Positions 26,410-34,599 of a stretch of DNA of 64,000 bases are shown in pieces; the first letter of the stretch is position 1, and each line of letters begins with the position of its first letter. Position numbers and translations under genes: made by a program. The notes under the pieces were generated by a model. That model made no database searches. It was not told where the DNA came from and saw only the letters and a list, made by a program, of their open reading frames with translations. This stretch comes from Parasulfuritortus cantonensis (GTDB lineage Bacteria; Pseudomonadota; Gammaproteobacteria; Burkholderiales; Thiobacillaceae), in the NCBI RefSeq assembly GCF_004337445.1, contig NZ_SJZB01000045.1:1-64000 (forward strand), written 5' to 3'.

Positions 26410-27789
26410 TTACTTGTGCACGCCCAGCTTCTCGCGCCAGCCGGGGAACAGCTTGTCGGCGTCGCCCGGGAAGGACTCGAAGGCACGGGCGAATTCCTTG
26501 TGCTCCTTGGCGTACTCGATCGGGTCGGCACCGGCCTTCCAGCACTCGTAGGATTGGCGCAGGGAGATGGCACCGGCCGCCGGGCTGTCGATGTGGCCGT
26601 AGGCGCCGCCGCCGGCGGTGTTGATCACGTTGCCGTGGCCCAGGTTCTCGAAGAAGCCGGGCAGACGCAGGGCGTTCATGCCGCCGGAGATGATCGGGGT
26701 GGTGGGCTTCATGCCGTACCACTTCTGGAAGTAGACCGGGCCCTGGCACTCGTCGCGCTCGATCATGTAGGCGATGATCTTGTCGTCGCCTTCGCCTTCC
26801 ATCTTGCCGTAGCCCATGGTGCCGACGTGGATGCCGGAGGCACCCTGCAGGCGGCTCATCTTGGCCAGCACGAAGGCGGTGTAGCCGCGCTTGGAGCTGG
26901 GCGAGGTGACGGCGCCGTGGCCGGCACGGTGGTAGTGCAGGTACTGGCCGGGGTACTGACGGCGGGCGGTGGTGACCATGCCCGGGCCGCCGACGTAGCC
27001 GTCGACCAGGAAGGCCAGCTTGTCGGCGTCGGGACCGAAGACTTCCAGGGCGTAGTCGGCGCGGGCGCACATTTCGAAGTGGTCGTCGGCGGTGATGTTC
27101 ATGGAGAACAGCTTGGCCTGGCCGGTTTCGTCCTGGGCGCGCTTCAGGCTGTCATAGACCAGCGGCAGGACCTTCTTGAGCGGGCAGAAGACCTGGTTGC
27201 CTTGCGGCTCGTCGTTCTTGATGAAGTCGCCACCGAGCCAGAACTGGTAGGCGGCCTTGGCGAACGGCTCGGGACGCAGGCCCAGCTTCGGCTTGATGAT
27301 GGTGCCGGCGATGTAGCCGCCGTTCTCGACCGGACGGCCGAGGATGCGCCACAGGTTGGAGATGTCGGTGGCCGGGCCGTCGAACATCTGGATGGCGCGC
27401 TCGGGCACGTAGAAGTCGACCATCTTGGCGTGCTCGATGTCGCCCATGCCCTGGTTGTTGCCGATGGCCAGGGTCAGGAAGGAGACCATCATGAAGCGGC
27501 CGTCGGTGACGTTGCGGTCGAACAGCTCGATCGGGTAGGCGATCCGCATGTCCTCGGTGGCTTCGTCGATGTAGTAGACCAGGGCGTCGACGCCCTTGGT
27601 GAATTCGTCGGTGGTGGAGACTTCGACGTTGGTGCCGGTGGACGACTCGGCGGCGAAGTGGGCGGCGGCTTCCAGGTAACCATGGCCGGCCTTGGGCTTC
27701 ATCTTGTAGGCGACCAGGATGTGCTTGCCACCGGCAATCAGTTCATCTTCCTTGAGGGAGAGATCGGCGTAACGTGCGGATTGATCCAT
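26410..27789 (-). CDS. cbbM: Ribulose-bisphosphate carboxylase, form II
   Basis: A 459-residue form II RuBisCO. ATG 27789 starts [12 protein letters not shown], preceded by AAGGAGCACAGC. The active-site loop [10 protein letters not shown], the carbamylated-lysine region [11 protein letters not shown] and [12 protein letters not shown] are intact. Form II enzymes fix CO2 without a small subunit and suit high CO2 and low O2. It is divergent from cbbR1, with a composite operator between, and ends at a strong terminator. No activase gene is adjacent; cbbQ1/cbbO1 with the same operator type lies 9 kb away. Confidence 0.97.
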   Translation of the reverse strand: MDQSARYADLSLKEDELIAGGKHILVAYKMKPKAGHGYLEAAAHFAAESSTGTNVEVSTTDEFTKGVDALVYYIDEATEDMRIAYPIELFDRNVTDGRFMMVSFLTLAIGNNQGMGDIEHAKMVDFYVPERAIQMFDGPATDISNLWRILGRPVENGGYIAGTIIKPKLGLRPEPFAKAAYQFWLGGDFIKNDEPQGNQVFCPLKKVLPLVYDSLKRAQDETGQAKLFSMNITADDHFEMCARADYALEVFGPDADKLAFLVDGYVGGPGMVTTARRQYPGQYLHYHRAGHGAVTSPSSKRGYTAFVLAKMSRLQGASGIHVGTMGYGKMEGEGDDKIIAYMIERDECQGPVYFQKWYGMKPTTPIISGGMNALRLPGFFENLGHGNVINTAGGGAYGHIDSPAAGAISLRQSYECWKAGADPIEYAKEHKEFARAFESFPGDADKLFPGWREKLGVHK

Positions 27790-27867
27790 GCTGTGCTCCT
27801 TGGTGGGTACGTTATAAAAATCCGGGGAACCGTCGCTGCTCGATTTCCCTACTTGAAACAGGGCTGC

Positions 27868-27934
27868 ACTATAACCGCGCCCGTTCATAAGCAAAATTCA
27901 TATTTTTTTATGAATTGGATAAGCCATAACTTAT
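27868..27934 (-). promoter_or_regulatory. CbbR-type composite operator and promoter of cbbM
   Basis: A 27-bp element at 27886-27912 (CATAAGCAAAA to TTTTTTTATG) is followed, at offset 33, by the dyad ATAAGCCATAACTTAT at 27919-27934. A minus-strand -10 candidate, TATAGT, lies at 27868-27873. The dyad half-site ATAAG equals that of the cbbQ1 promoter. Confidence 0.8.
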
Positions 27935-27966
27935 GATTAAGAACACCAACGATACACCTATCCGCG

Positions 27967-28875
27967 ATGCTGCACCTCACCCTCCGTCAACTCCAAGTCT
28001 TTGAATCGGCAGCCCGCCACCTGTCCTTTTCGCGCGCCGCGAAGGAACTGCACCTGTCCCAGCCCGGCGTCTCGATGCAGATCAAGCAACTCGAGGAAGC
28101 GCTCGGCCGGCCGCTGTTCGAGCAGCTCGGCAAACGCCTGTTCCTCACCGAGGTCGGCCGCGAAGTCCTCCGGGCCAGCCAGTCCGTGGCCCAGCAGCTG
28201 GTCGACCTCGAGGACACCCTGAACGACCTGCGCGGACTCAAGCAAGGCGCCCTGACGGTCGGCGTGGTGAGCACGGTCAGCCATTTCGCCATCCGCCTGA
28301 TCAGCCAGTTCCGCCACGAGCACCCGGAGGTCCGCATCACCCTGAACGTGGTCAACCGCGAACAGCTGCTCGATCAGTTGGCCAACAACCAGGTCGACCT
28401 CGCCCTGATGGGCCAGCCGCCGGCCGACCAGGACCTCGAGTCGACGCCGTTCATGGAGAACCCGCTGGTGGTGATCGCGCCGCTCGGCCATCCGCTCGCC
28501 CAGCAGAAGGACATCCCCCTGGCGCGCATCACGGAGGAGGATTTCGTCGCCCGGGAAACGGGCTCGGGTACCCGCAGCGCGACCGAGGCGTTCTTCCAGT
28601 CGCACGGCCTGACCCTGCGCGCGGCCATGGAGATGAACAAGAACGAGGCCATCAAGCAGGCCGTCGAGGCCGGCCTGGGCCTGGGCGTGGTGTCGCGCCA
28701 CACCGTCATCCTGGAACTGGCGGCCCGCCGCCTGGTCACCCTGGACGTCGAGGGTTTTCCGATCCGCCGGCAATGGCACCTGGTGCACCGGCGCAACAAG
28801 CACTTCTCGCTCGCCGCCAGCGCCTTCGCGAAGTTCGTCCTCACGCGCGCCAACCGCGCGGCCGGCTTCGTCTGA
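27967..28875 (+). CDS. cbbR: LysR-type regulator CbbR (paralogue 1, cbbM-linked)
   Basis: A 302-residue LysR regulator: HTH domain in residues 1-65 (LHLSQPGVSMQIKQLEEALG), then an effector domain with the CbbR-typical ARETGSGTRSATEAFF near 197-212 and EAIKQAVEAGLGLGVVS. CbbR activates CO2-fixation genes and senses metabolites such as RuBP or NADPH in other bacteria. It diverges from cbbM, its obvious target. Two further CbbR paralogues lie in this window, one per CO2-fixation module. Confidence 0.92.
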   Translation: MLHLTLRQLQVFESAARHLSFSRAAKELHLSQPGVSMQIKQLEEALGRPLFEQLGKRLFLTEVGREVLRASQSVAQQLVDLEDTLNDLRGLKQGALTVGVVSTVSHFAIRLISQFRHEHPEVRITLNVVNREQLLDQLANNQVDLALMGQPPADQDLESTPFMENPLVVIAPLGHPLAQQKDIPLARITEEDFVARETGSGTRSATEAFFQSHGLTLRAAMEMNKNEAIKQAVEAGLGLGVVSRHTVILELAARRLVTLDVEGFPIRRQWHLVHRRNKHFSLAASAFAKFVLTRANRAAGFV

Positions 28876-28910
28876 GATAATCGCGGCGTATCCCCCCGGA
28901 GTGCCGCACC

Positions 28911-29315
28911 ATGGAGATCACCGTATACCGCGACCGCCCGGTCGCCAGCGAACCCCGGCAACTGCCGGCGGCACTCTACAACCTGGCCCATTCGCTGCTG
29001 GCGCGCAGCCCAGGCACCCTGTTCGTCCCCATCCGGGCGGCCCAGTACCTGGCCATCGTCGATGCCGAGGAGATCATCTTCCTCGACCACCAGCACAAGA
29101 GCTGGGTCGAGGTGGCCTGGCGGAACTTCCGGCCCCAGGCGCGTGCCGCGCTCGACGACCCGGTTCCCTACGAGGCGGTCTACTACCAGGCCGACGGCAC
29201 CGAGCTGATGCGCCGCCTGCAGCCCGAATTCGCCAAGGCGCTGAGTGCCCTGTCCGGCAAGGAACGCCTGGACGGCCAGGCCCGGGTACTCAAGTTCGAA
29301 CGTCCGGCCGGCTGA
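28911..29315 (+). CDS. Conserved hypothetical protein, 134 aa
   Basis: A soluble protein of mixed alpha/beta composition: MEITVYRDRPVASEPRQLP, then FVPIRAAQYLAIVDAEEIIFLDHQHKSWVEVAWRNF (read in parts) and a C-terminal helical region ending KFERPAG. I do not recognise a domain. It follows cbbR1 by 35 bp on the same strand and may be co-transcribed with it. Its stop codon and the stop of the convergent gene share the palindrome TGATCA. A link to CO2 fixation is only suggested by position. Confidence 0.8.
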   Translation: MEITVYRDRPVASEPRQLPAALYNLAHSLLARSPGTLFVPIRAAQYLAIVDAEEIIFLDHQHKSWVEVAWRNFRPQARAALDDPVPYEAVYYQADGTELMRRLQPEFAKALSALSGKERLDGQARVLKFERPAG

Positions 29316-29612
29316 TCAGGTCTCGTCGTCGAGTTCCGGGTTCCAGCCCTTGCCGCGGGCATCGGACACGGCGCGGTCGTACAGTTCGGAGTGGCGCCGG
29401 CGCAGATCGTCCGGCAACCGGCTGGGCAGGTTGCCGTATTTGTCCCATTCCTTTTCGACCCGCTCCGTCAATGCCTGCATGCGGCCGAGTTCCCAGCCGG
29501 AACAGTCCTCGGTCTCCGGGATGAGGCCGAACAGCCAGCCGTCCAGCACGATGCGGCCGAGTTGAGTGATGCCATGCTTGTCGTTGAAGAAACCCACGTA
29601 TTTTTGTTCCAC
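29316..29612 (-). CDS. Conserved hypothetical protein, 98 aa
   Basis: A small acidic protein starting with GTG 29612 (VEQKYVGFFNDKHGITQLG), continuing through LDGWLFGLIPETEDCSG and a helical C-terminus that ends GWNPELDDET. Upstream in-frame sequence lacks protein character, which fixes the start near here. It lies downstream of the carboxysome operon on the same strand but after a terminator hairpin, so it may be read separately or by read-through. No family recognised. Confidence 0.7.
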   Translation of the reverse strand: MEQKYVGFFNDKHGITQLGRIVLDGWLFGLIPETEDCSGWELGRMQALTERVEKEWDKYGNLPSRLPDDLRRRHSELYDRAVSDARGKGWNPELDDET

Positions 29613-29732
29613 GCTGCGCCACCTTTGTTCGTATTGGAGGACGACTCTACATGTCCCGGAAGGACAAGGCCAGCATTGCCAGCGGCAGCCTTCGGGGTGA
29701 GCAAAACCGACGGCGACCCGATCGGCCCTGCG

Positions 29733-29760
29733 AAAAAAGATGCCCCGACGGGCGGGGCAT
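29733..29760 (-). terminator. Terminator at the end of the carboxysome operon
   Basis: On the minus strand, ATGCCCC and GGGGCAT form a GC stem followed by TTTTTT (29733-29738). It lies 80 bp after the mcdB stop. Confidence 0.8.
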
Positions 29761-29840
29761 TGGAAGGAGGTTTTCACCTCGGCTGTCACCTTCGCATTCT
29801 TCGCTTCCGTCGCGCCGGCCGGCCGGCGGCGCCCCTCGGC

Positions 29841-30056
29841 TCAATCGGGCCAGATTCGGGCCGGGAATAGCGGCGGCTCCGGCGCATTGAGATCGGCCGA
29901 CGACGCCGGTTTCGCGGGCCGGGCCGGTTTCCGGGCCGGGGGCCTCGCGGCGGCGCGCTTGGCGGTCGCGCCCCCCTTGCCGGCCGGCGTGTTCGGAGAG
30001 GCTTTCTCGGTGGCCGGCGTCACGCTCGCGGCCAGCTTTTCGTCAAGTTTGCTCAT
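29841..30056 (-). CDS. mcdB: Carboxysome-positioning adaptor McdB-like protein
   Basis: A 71-residue, mostly disordered, Lys/Ala/Pro-rich protein (KRAAARPPARKPARPAKPA in the middle) with a short hydrophobic tail LFPARIWPD. Alpha-type McdB proteins are disordered carboxysome-bound adaptors whose conserved C-terminal Trp-containing motif is diagnostic. They stimulate the ParA-like McdA on the nucleoid so that carboxysomes spread evenly. The start overlaps the stop of mcdA by 4 bp. It is short for the family; the call rests on composition, the terminal Trp motif and position. Confidence 0.75.
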   Translation of the reverse strand: MSKLDEKLAASVTPATEKASPNTPAGKGGATAKRAAARPPARKPARPAKPASSADLNAPEPPLFPARIWPD

Positions 30057-30697
30057 GTTCGAAATAGCTCTTCAATGACCTGATCCATTTCCCGCGCCGC
30101 CTCGCGGCCGCGGGCACCCAGTTGATACACGCTCACACCCTCTACCGCGGCCGTGCGGAAGGCGGCGCGACGGCGGACCATGCTGGCCAGGGTCGGCACC
30201 TCAAGCCGTGCCAGGGCCAGGCTCATCGCTCTCGACAAGGCGCTGGACGGCTCCACCTGATTGAGCAGCAGCCTGGCCTGCAGTCCGGGATTGCGCTCCC
30301 GTGCCCGCTGCACCGCGGCGACGGTGCTGGCGCCGGCCCACAGATCCAGCGGCGACGGCAGTACCGGTATCAGCACGACGTCGACCTGATTCAGGATCTC
30401 GCCGGTGACGACCATGTCCAGCGAGGGCGGGCAGTCCACGACGACGTTCCGATAACGCCGGGCCATGTCGGCCAGCGTCCTGTGCGGGTCGTCGCCGATG
30501 GCCGATACCTCGGGCAACGCGCTTTCCCCGGCCAGATCCGCCGACCAGTCCAGCCAGTGCCGGACCGCACCCTGCGGGTCGGCATCCACCAGGCCGACCG
30601 ACCCCCTGCGCAGCAAGCCGGCCGCCAGGTTGAAGGCCAGGGTCGACTTGCCGCAACCGCCTTTCAGGCTGGCCAGGGCGATCAACCGGGCGGCCAT
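30053..30697 (-). CDS. mcdA: ParA-like carboxysome-positioning ATPase McdA
   Basis: A 214-residue ParA/MinD ATPase with deviant Walker A KGGCGKST (with the signature Lys near residue 12), Walker A' VDADPQGA and Walker B VVVDCPPSLD. At the end of an alpha-carboxysome operon, followed by a small disordered protein, this is the McdA/McdB pair that distributes carboxysomes along the nucleoid. It has no DNA-binding HTH, so a plasmid-partition role is unlikely. Confidence 0.9.
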   Translation of the reverse strand: MAARLIALASLKGGCGKSTLAFNLAAGLLRRGSVGLVDADPQGAVRHWLDWSADLAGESALPEVSAIGDDPHRTLADMARRYRNVVVDCPPSLDMVVTGEILNQVDVVLIPVLPSPLDLWAGASTVAAVQRARERNPGLQARLLLNQVEPSSALSRAMSLALARLEVPTLASMVRRRAAFRTAAVEGVSVYQLGARGREAAREMDQVIEELFRT

Positions 30698-30710
30698 GGG
30701 CTCGGCCGGC

Positions 30711-30974
30711 TCAGTGGGTCAGCCGGGCGGCGAGGGTGTCGACCTCCGCCGTGAATTCGTACTCGATGGCGCCCAGGGCTTGGCTCTGCGCGGCGACGCT
30801 GACGTTGACGTGGGTCTTGCCGAAGTTCAGGTCCGGGTAGTAGCCGGCCCGTTCCGACAGTGCCGCGAGGTCGTCCAGGAACTGGCGGGTCTCGGCGTAC
30901 GACGCGAAGTCGTAGCGGCGGGTCATCAGTGCGGGACGTTGTTGCACGTTCCAATCGGTGGTTCGATCAGCCAT
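30711..30974 (-). CDS. Carboxysomal RuBisCO assembly factor acRAF (pterin dehydratase-like)
   Basis: An 87-residue protein starting MADRTTDWNVQQRP. It has the pterin-4a-carbinolamine dehydratase fold pattern (YAETRQFLDDLAALSERAGYYPDLNFGKTHVNVSV, read in parts) but belongs to the carboxysome-linked group known as acRAF, which aids RuBisCO assembly rather than pterin recycling. It overlaps the end of the ferritin-like gene by 8 bp and is followed 13 bp later by mcdA. Confidence 0.88.
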   Translation of the reverse strand: MADRTTDWNVQQRPALMTRRYDFASYAETRQFLDDLAALSERAGYYPDLNFGKTHVNVSVAAQSQALGAIEYEFTAEVDTLAARLTH

Positions 30975-31416
30975 GGCGATTCTCCTTTTGGGCGAGCTCG
31001 GCCAGCATGCGGTCGAGTTCCTGAAGATGGGCCTGTTCGTCGGCCAGCAGCTCGGCGAACAGTCTGCTCGATGCGTCGTCCCGGCAGCGCTGGGCATGAC
31101 GCAGGGCGTCGTCGTAAAGGCGGACGGCTTCGGCCTCCAGATGCCAGTCGAAGCCGAGCATCTCGGTCATGTCGCGACCGGGGTGCGCCGGTTCCAGACG
31201 GGTGGCGTTGGGCGCCAGGCCGAGCGTGAGCATGTGGCGGATGATCTTGCCGGCGTGTTCCAACTCCTCACCCGCCTCGCGACGGAAGTAGGCGCACTCC
31301 TCGCCCCTGCCCCAGCAGTCACACAGGTTGGCCTGGGTGAGGTACTGCTGGACCACGGTCATCTCGTGGCTCAGGGCCTGGGATAGGAAGCCCGCAGTGC
31401 GGGGATTGGTCCACAT
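30967..31416 (-). CDS. Bacterioferritin-like diiron protein of the carboxysome operon
   Basis: A 149-residue four-helix ferritin-like protein, start ATG 31416 (MWTNPRTAGF). Iron-ligand pattern: HEMTVVQQYL in helix 1, EELEHAGKIIRHML in helix 2 (ExxH), FDWHLEAEAVRLYDDAL in helix 3 and LADEQAHLQELDRML in helix 4. A bacterioferritin-like gene is a regular member of alpha-carboxysome operons, with an undefined role, possibly iron or oxidative homeostasis. Cys residues in CDCWGRGEECAYF are unusual for a ferritin. Confidence 0.85.
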   Translation of the reverse strand: MWTNPRTAGFLSQALSHEMTVVQQYLTQANLCDCWGRGEECAYFRREAGEELEHAGKIIRHMLTLGLAPNATRLEPAHPGRDMTEMLGFDWHLEAEAVRLYDDALRHAQRCRDDASSRLFAELLADEQAHLQELDRMLAELAQKENRHG

Positions 31417-31426
31417 GCTCGCGCTC

Positions 31427-31765
31427 TCAGCTGCGCTCGGTGATGATCTCGCCGTCGCGGCCGCCGCCGGCCGAGGTCGGCTTGCCGGGCAGGACGTTTT
31501 CCACTTCGCTGTGGACGCGGGCGATGATGTGGGCGGCGACCAGGCCGTCTCCGACCCGTTCGCAGGCGTCGGCACCGGCACGTACAGCGGCGTTGACGGC
31601 ACCCGTCTCGCCGCGCACCAGCACGGTGACGTAACCGCCGCCGACGAACTCGCGGCCGACCAGGCGCACCTCGGCGGCCTTGGTCATCGCGTCCGCCGCC
31701 TCGATGGCGGGCACCAGACCACGGGTTTCGATCATGCCCAGGGCGATCCCTGTGATTGCAGCCAT
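31427..31765 (-). CDS. csoS1B: Carboxysome shell hexamer protein CsoS1B
   Basis: A 112-residue BMC-domain protein with the characteristic [18 protein letters not shown] start and [17 protein letters not shown] middle. It is identical through most of its length to the two upstream paralogues but has a longer C-terminal tail ([15 protein letters not shown]), as CsoS1B does. It forms hexagonal tiles in the carboxysome facets with a central pore for bicarbonate and RuBP. It is third in a tandem of csoS1 genes. Confidence 0.95.
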   Translation of the reverse strand: MAAITGIALGMIETRGLVPAIEAADAMTKAAEVRLVGREFVGGGYVTVLVRGETGAVNAAVRAGADACERVGDGLVAAHIIARVHSEVENVLPGKPTSAGGGRDGEIITERS

Positions 31766-31842
31766 TTCAATTCTCCTTCGATATCTTCGATTGCACGGAG
31801 AGGTCGGGTGATCGGCCGCGCCGGCCTACACCCCCTCACGTA

Positions 31843-32139
31843 TCAGGCACCCGGGGCCTTGGGCAGGATGCCTTCGACTTCGCTGTGGACACGGGCGATG
31901 ATGTGGGCGGCCACCAGGCCGTCACCGACCCTTTCGCACGCATCGGCGCCGGCACGGACCGCCGCGTTGACGGCACCCGTCTCGCCACGGACCAGCACGG
32001 TCACATAGCCACCGCCGACGAATTGGCGGCCGATCAGGCGCACTTCGGCGGCCTTGGTCATCGCGTCCGCCGCCTCGATGGCGGGCACCAGACCACGGGT
32101 TTCGATCATGCCCAGGGCAATACCAGTCACTTCAGCCAT
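31843..32139 (-). CDS. csoS1A: Carboxysome shell hexamer protein CsoS1A
   Basis: A 98-residue single BMC-domain shell protein: [16 protein letters not shown] through [20 protein letters not shown]. It differs from the 32167-32463 copy only in the last few residues, so the two coding sequences are a recent duplication or are kept alike by gene conversion. Labels A and C follow the order in Halothiobacillus neapolitanus and are otherwise arbitrary. Confidence 0.95.
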   Translation of the reverse strand: MAEVTGIALGMIETRGLVPAIEAADAMTKAAEVRLIGRQFVGGGYVTVLVRGETGAVNAAVRAGADACERVGDGLVAAHIIARVHSEVEGILPKAPGA

Positions 32140-32166
32140 TTCAGTTCTCCTAAGTTCGGTGGTTGC

Positions 32167-32463
32167 TCAGGCTTCGCCGGCCTTGGGCAGGATGCCTTCC
32201 ACTTCGCTGTGGACGCGGGCGATGATGTGGGCGGCGACCAGGCCGTCACCGACCCGCTCGCAGGCGTCGGCACCGGCGCGGACGGCGGCGTTGACGGCAC
32301 CCGTCTCGCCACGCACCAGCACGGTGACGTAGCCGCCGCCGACGAATTGGCGGCCGATCAGGCGCACCTCGGCGGCCTTGGTCATCGCGTCCGCCGCCTC
32401 GATGGCGGGCACCAGGCCGCGGGTTTCGATCATGCCCAATGCAATTCCAGTCACTTCAGCCAT
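32167..32463 (-). CDS. csoS1C: Carboxysome shell hexamer protein CsoS1C
   Basis: A 98-residue BMC-domain shell protein, nearly identical to csoS1A, ending GILPKAGEA. It is first of three csoS1 genes and lies 57 bp after csoS4B. It builds the facet layer of the carboxysome shell. No tandem-domain trimer CsoS1D is seen in the window. Confidence 0.95.
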   Translation of the reverse strand: MAEVTGIALGMIETRGLVPAIEAADAMTKAAEVRLIGRQFVGGGYVTVLVRGETGAVNAAVRAGADACERVGDGLVAAHIIARVHSEVEGILPKAGEA

Positions 32464-32520
32464 TTCAAATCTCCTTAAGGTCAGGTAAAAAATCAGTACT
32501 GCTAACGTGTTCCTCGGGAC

Positions 32521-32772
32521 TCAGCCTTCGGGATTCCAGTTGTCGATAATTCCGGCGATCGTCATGTCGGTGAGGACCTTGTAATCGCCGGCCGCATACC
32601 GGGCGGCCGAGCCGCCGATGGTGAATACCCACTTCCCCGGTGGCACGCCCACGGGATCGCAGGCGACGCTCCGGTTGCCCTTGCTGTCGGTCAGGACACG
32701 CAGGGACATCTTCTTCAGGCCCTCGATTCGCCGGGTGACCACCAGGTCGGATTCGACGCGCATGATTTCCAT
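32521..32772 (-). CDS. csoS4B: Carboxysome vertex pentamer protein CsoS4B
   Basis: An 83-residue BMV (EutN/CcmL-like) protein: MEIMRVESDLVVTRR, then CDPVGVPPGKWVFTIGGSAAR and a C-terminal TIAGIIDNWNPEG. These pentamers cap the vertices of the shell. Its ATG shares one base with the csoS4A stop (TGATG), showing coupled translation. Confidence 0.95.
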   Translation of the reverse strand: MEIMRVESDLVVTRRIEGLKKMSLRVLTDSKGNRSVACDPVGVPPGKWVFTIGGSAARYAAGDYKVLTDMTIAGIIDNWNPEG

Positions 32773-33032
32773 CAGGCTTTCTCCTCAACTTGCCAGTGGT
32801 CGATGATCCCGACGATGGTCAGGTCGGACGGAAAGTCCTTGCTGCCGGCCGCCTCGCGGGCCGCCGACGAGCCGACGCAGAGCACCCAGTCGCCGGGGAT
32901 GCAGCCGATGGCATCGATCGCCACCTGGCGTCCCCCGCCCACTTTTTCGCGCACCACCAGCAGCGGGCGGTGGCCCAGCTCGGCGACGCGGTTGGTGGAG
33001 ACCAGGGTTTTCTCGACTTGCATGATCTTCAT
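32772..33032 (-). CDS. csoS4A: Carboxysome vertex pentamer protein CsoS4A
   Basis: An 86-residue BMV protein: MKIMQVEKTLVSTNRV, AIDAIGCIPGDWVLCVGSSAARE and TIVGIIDHWQVEEKA. It is paralogous to CsoS4B and placed directly after the carbonic anhydrase gene, with a 4-bp ATGA overlap. It closes the shell vertices and prevents CO2 leakage. Confidence 0.95.
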   Translation of the reverse strand: MKIMQVEKTLVSTNRVAELGHRPLLVVREKVGGGRQVAIDAIGCIPGDWVLCVGSSAAREAAGSKDFPSDLTIVGIIDHWQVEEKA

Positions 33033-34588
33033 GATTCGAGTTCCTCCATGGCGCTGCCCGTAGGCAAGTCCTGGACTGAGAGATGGCAGATCAGCAGGCC
33101 TTGAGCGGCCAAATCGGGATAGCGGGCCAGGATCGCGTCGCGCACACGGTAGGTCTTGTCCACGACCCGTTCGCGGGCACCCGGCACGCGGGCGTCGTAA
33201 CGGTAGTGGATGGCGATCGGAACCGGCAGGCCGTGCTTGACGTTCAGGCCCTTGAAGATCTTGATGCCGACGTCCATATCCGGCGCACCCTCTTCCAGTG
33301 TGCTCAAGTGGGCGTAGTAGGCGATGTTGCGCATCTGGACTTCCTCGAAGCCGTCGCCGACGCTGATGAACCGTTCGGCATGGCCGACATCGGGATAGCG
33401 GTCGCCGTACACGTCGGCCACGTACTCGATCTGCGAGAAGTTGTTGATCAGCAGGTTGGCGATCAGCCGGCGCATGCCGTCGTGCGGCTCGCCCTGGCCC
33501 GCGCCCCAGCCGGTGGTGGCACTGGCCTTGCGGATCGTCTCGTAGACCGCCGCGCGCGCGCCGTCGGTCGAAAGACCGGCCGTATCGGCATAGAGCTTGG
33601 CGTTGTCGATATAGCGGTGCGCGGACAGGTCGCCCTTGGCGTCCGGCACGTGGATCTTGATCGTATCGTTGTCGGTGTCGACCCCGATCATCAGGATGTC
33701 GGTGCTGGCGCCGCAGCAGAACGAGTTCTGGATCGCCTGGCGGAACTGGTTGAGCCGTTCCAGGGCGGCCTCGACCGCCTTGTGCTCGTTGCTGCCGTGC
33801 GCGGCGCAGCCCTGGTGACAGGGATCGGACGAGCTGCCGTGGTAGACCGCGATCTTCAGGTAGCGCGTCCCGGCGTCGGCCGTGGTCGGCACGCCCTCGC
33901 GGAACCGGCGCAGTTCGGTGGACACCCAGTCGCGCACGTCGCTCTCGACGTCGAACAGCGTGCCGCGATACGCCTTGTTGCGGGTGAGTGAGGTCAGCGG
34001 CAGGCGCAGGATGTAGCGCGAAAGGCCCTTCAGCCGTCCGTCAGCGCAGGCGCTGACGTTGACCGCGTGGTAGCCGCAATCCAGGAAGAAGTTGCGGGTG
34101 TCCTGGACCACTTCGCGCTGCTCCTTGATGTCGCGGGCGAACTGGTCGACCGAAGCCGTCAGGGCCTTGAACGCGCAGTGGGCATAGAGCGCCTTCATGT
34201 CCATGCCGGCCACCCAGGAATCGGTAAGCGTTTCTTCGGGCAGCGTGTAGCCGAGCTCATCCCGGGCAATGGCCTGGGCCCGCGCCGGGAAGTCCTCCAG
34301 ATGCTGCAGGGAAGACAGCTTGCGCAAGGTGGGCACGATCGCCTCGAAGCGGCCCTTCACCGCATCCTCGCAATGCGCCAGGCGGGCATTGGTGTTGCGG
34401 TCGGCCAGCGGGTGCCGGCGCGGCTGGTCGGAGGCACGCGGCTTGAGCGCGGCGTCGTTGGTTTCGACCGGACGCGTCTGCATCGTCGCCGCCGGCGTGC
34501 CCAGGCCGTAGGGCGCGGCGCCTTGGGCGTGTGCCCGGCTGCGCTGGGCAGAGCGGAGGCGGAGGGCGTGGGCGTTGCGGGTGTTCAT
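33029..34588 (-). CDS. csoSCA: Carboxysomal carbonic anhydrase CsoSCA
   Basis: A 519-residue carboxysome carbonic anhydrase of the beta-class fold (formerly epsilon). The active-site residues seen are Cys181, Asp183 and Arg185 in SACADGR, His250 in VYHGSS and Cys261 in HQGCAAHG, with the same spacing as in the Halothiobacillus enzyme. The N-terminal 50 residues are basic and disordered, the region that tethers the enzyme to RuBisCO. It turns bicarbonate into CO2 inside the shell. It starts 11 bp after csoS2. Confidence 0.96.
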   Translation of the reverse strand: MNTRNAHALRLRSAQRSRAHAQGAAPYGLGTPAATMQTRPVETNDAALKPRASDQPRRHPLADRNTNARLAHCEDAVKGRFEAIVPTLRKLSSLQHLEDFPARAQAIARDELGYTLPEETLTDSWVAGMDMKALYAHCAFKALTASVDQFARDIKEQREVVQDTRNFFLDCGYHAVNVSACADGRLKGLSRYILRLPLTSLTRNKAYRGTLFDVESDVRDWVSTELRRFREGVPTTADAGTRYLKIAVYHGSSSDPCHQGCAAHGSNEHKAVEAALERLNQFRQAIQNSFCCGASTDILMIGVDTDNDTIKIHVPDAKGDLSAHRYIDNAKLYADTAGLSTDGARAAVYETIRKASATTGWGAGQGEPHDGMRRLIANLLINNFSQIEYVADVYGDRYPDVGHAERFISVGDGFEEVQMRNIAYYAHLSTLEEGAPDMDVGIKIFKGLNVKHGLPVPIAIHYRYDARVPGARERVVDKTYRVRDAILARYPDLAAQGLLICHLSVQDLPTGSAMEELES

Positions 34589-34599
34589 CGGTCAGCCCC

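Noticed and set aside
31427-32463. Tandem DNA repeat
   Set aside because: The repeats are three full csoS1 genes with their own starts and stops, so they are annotated as genes.
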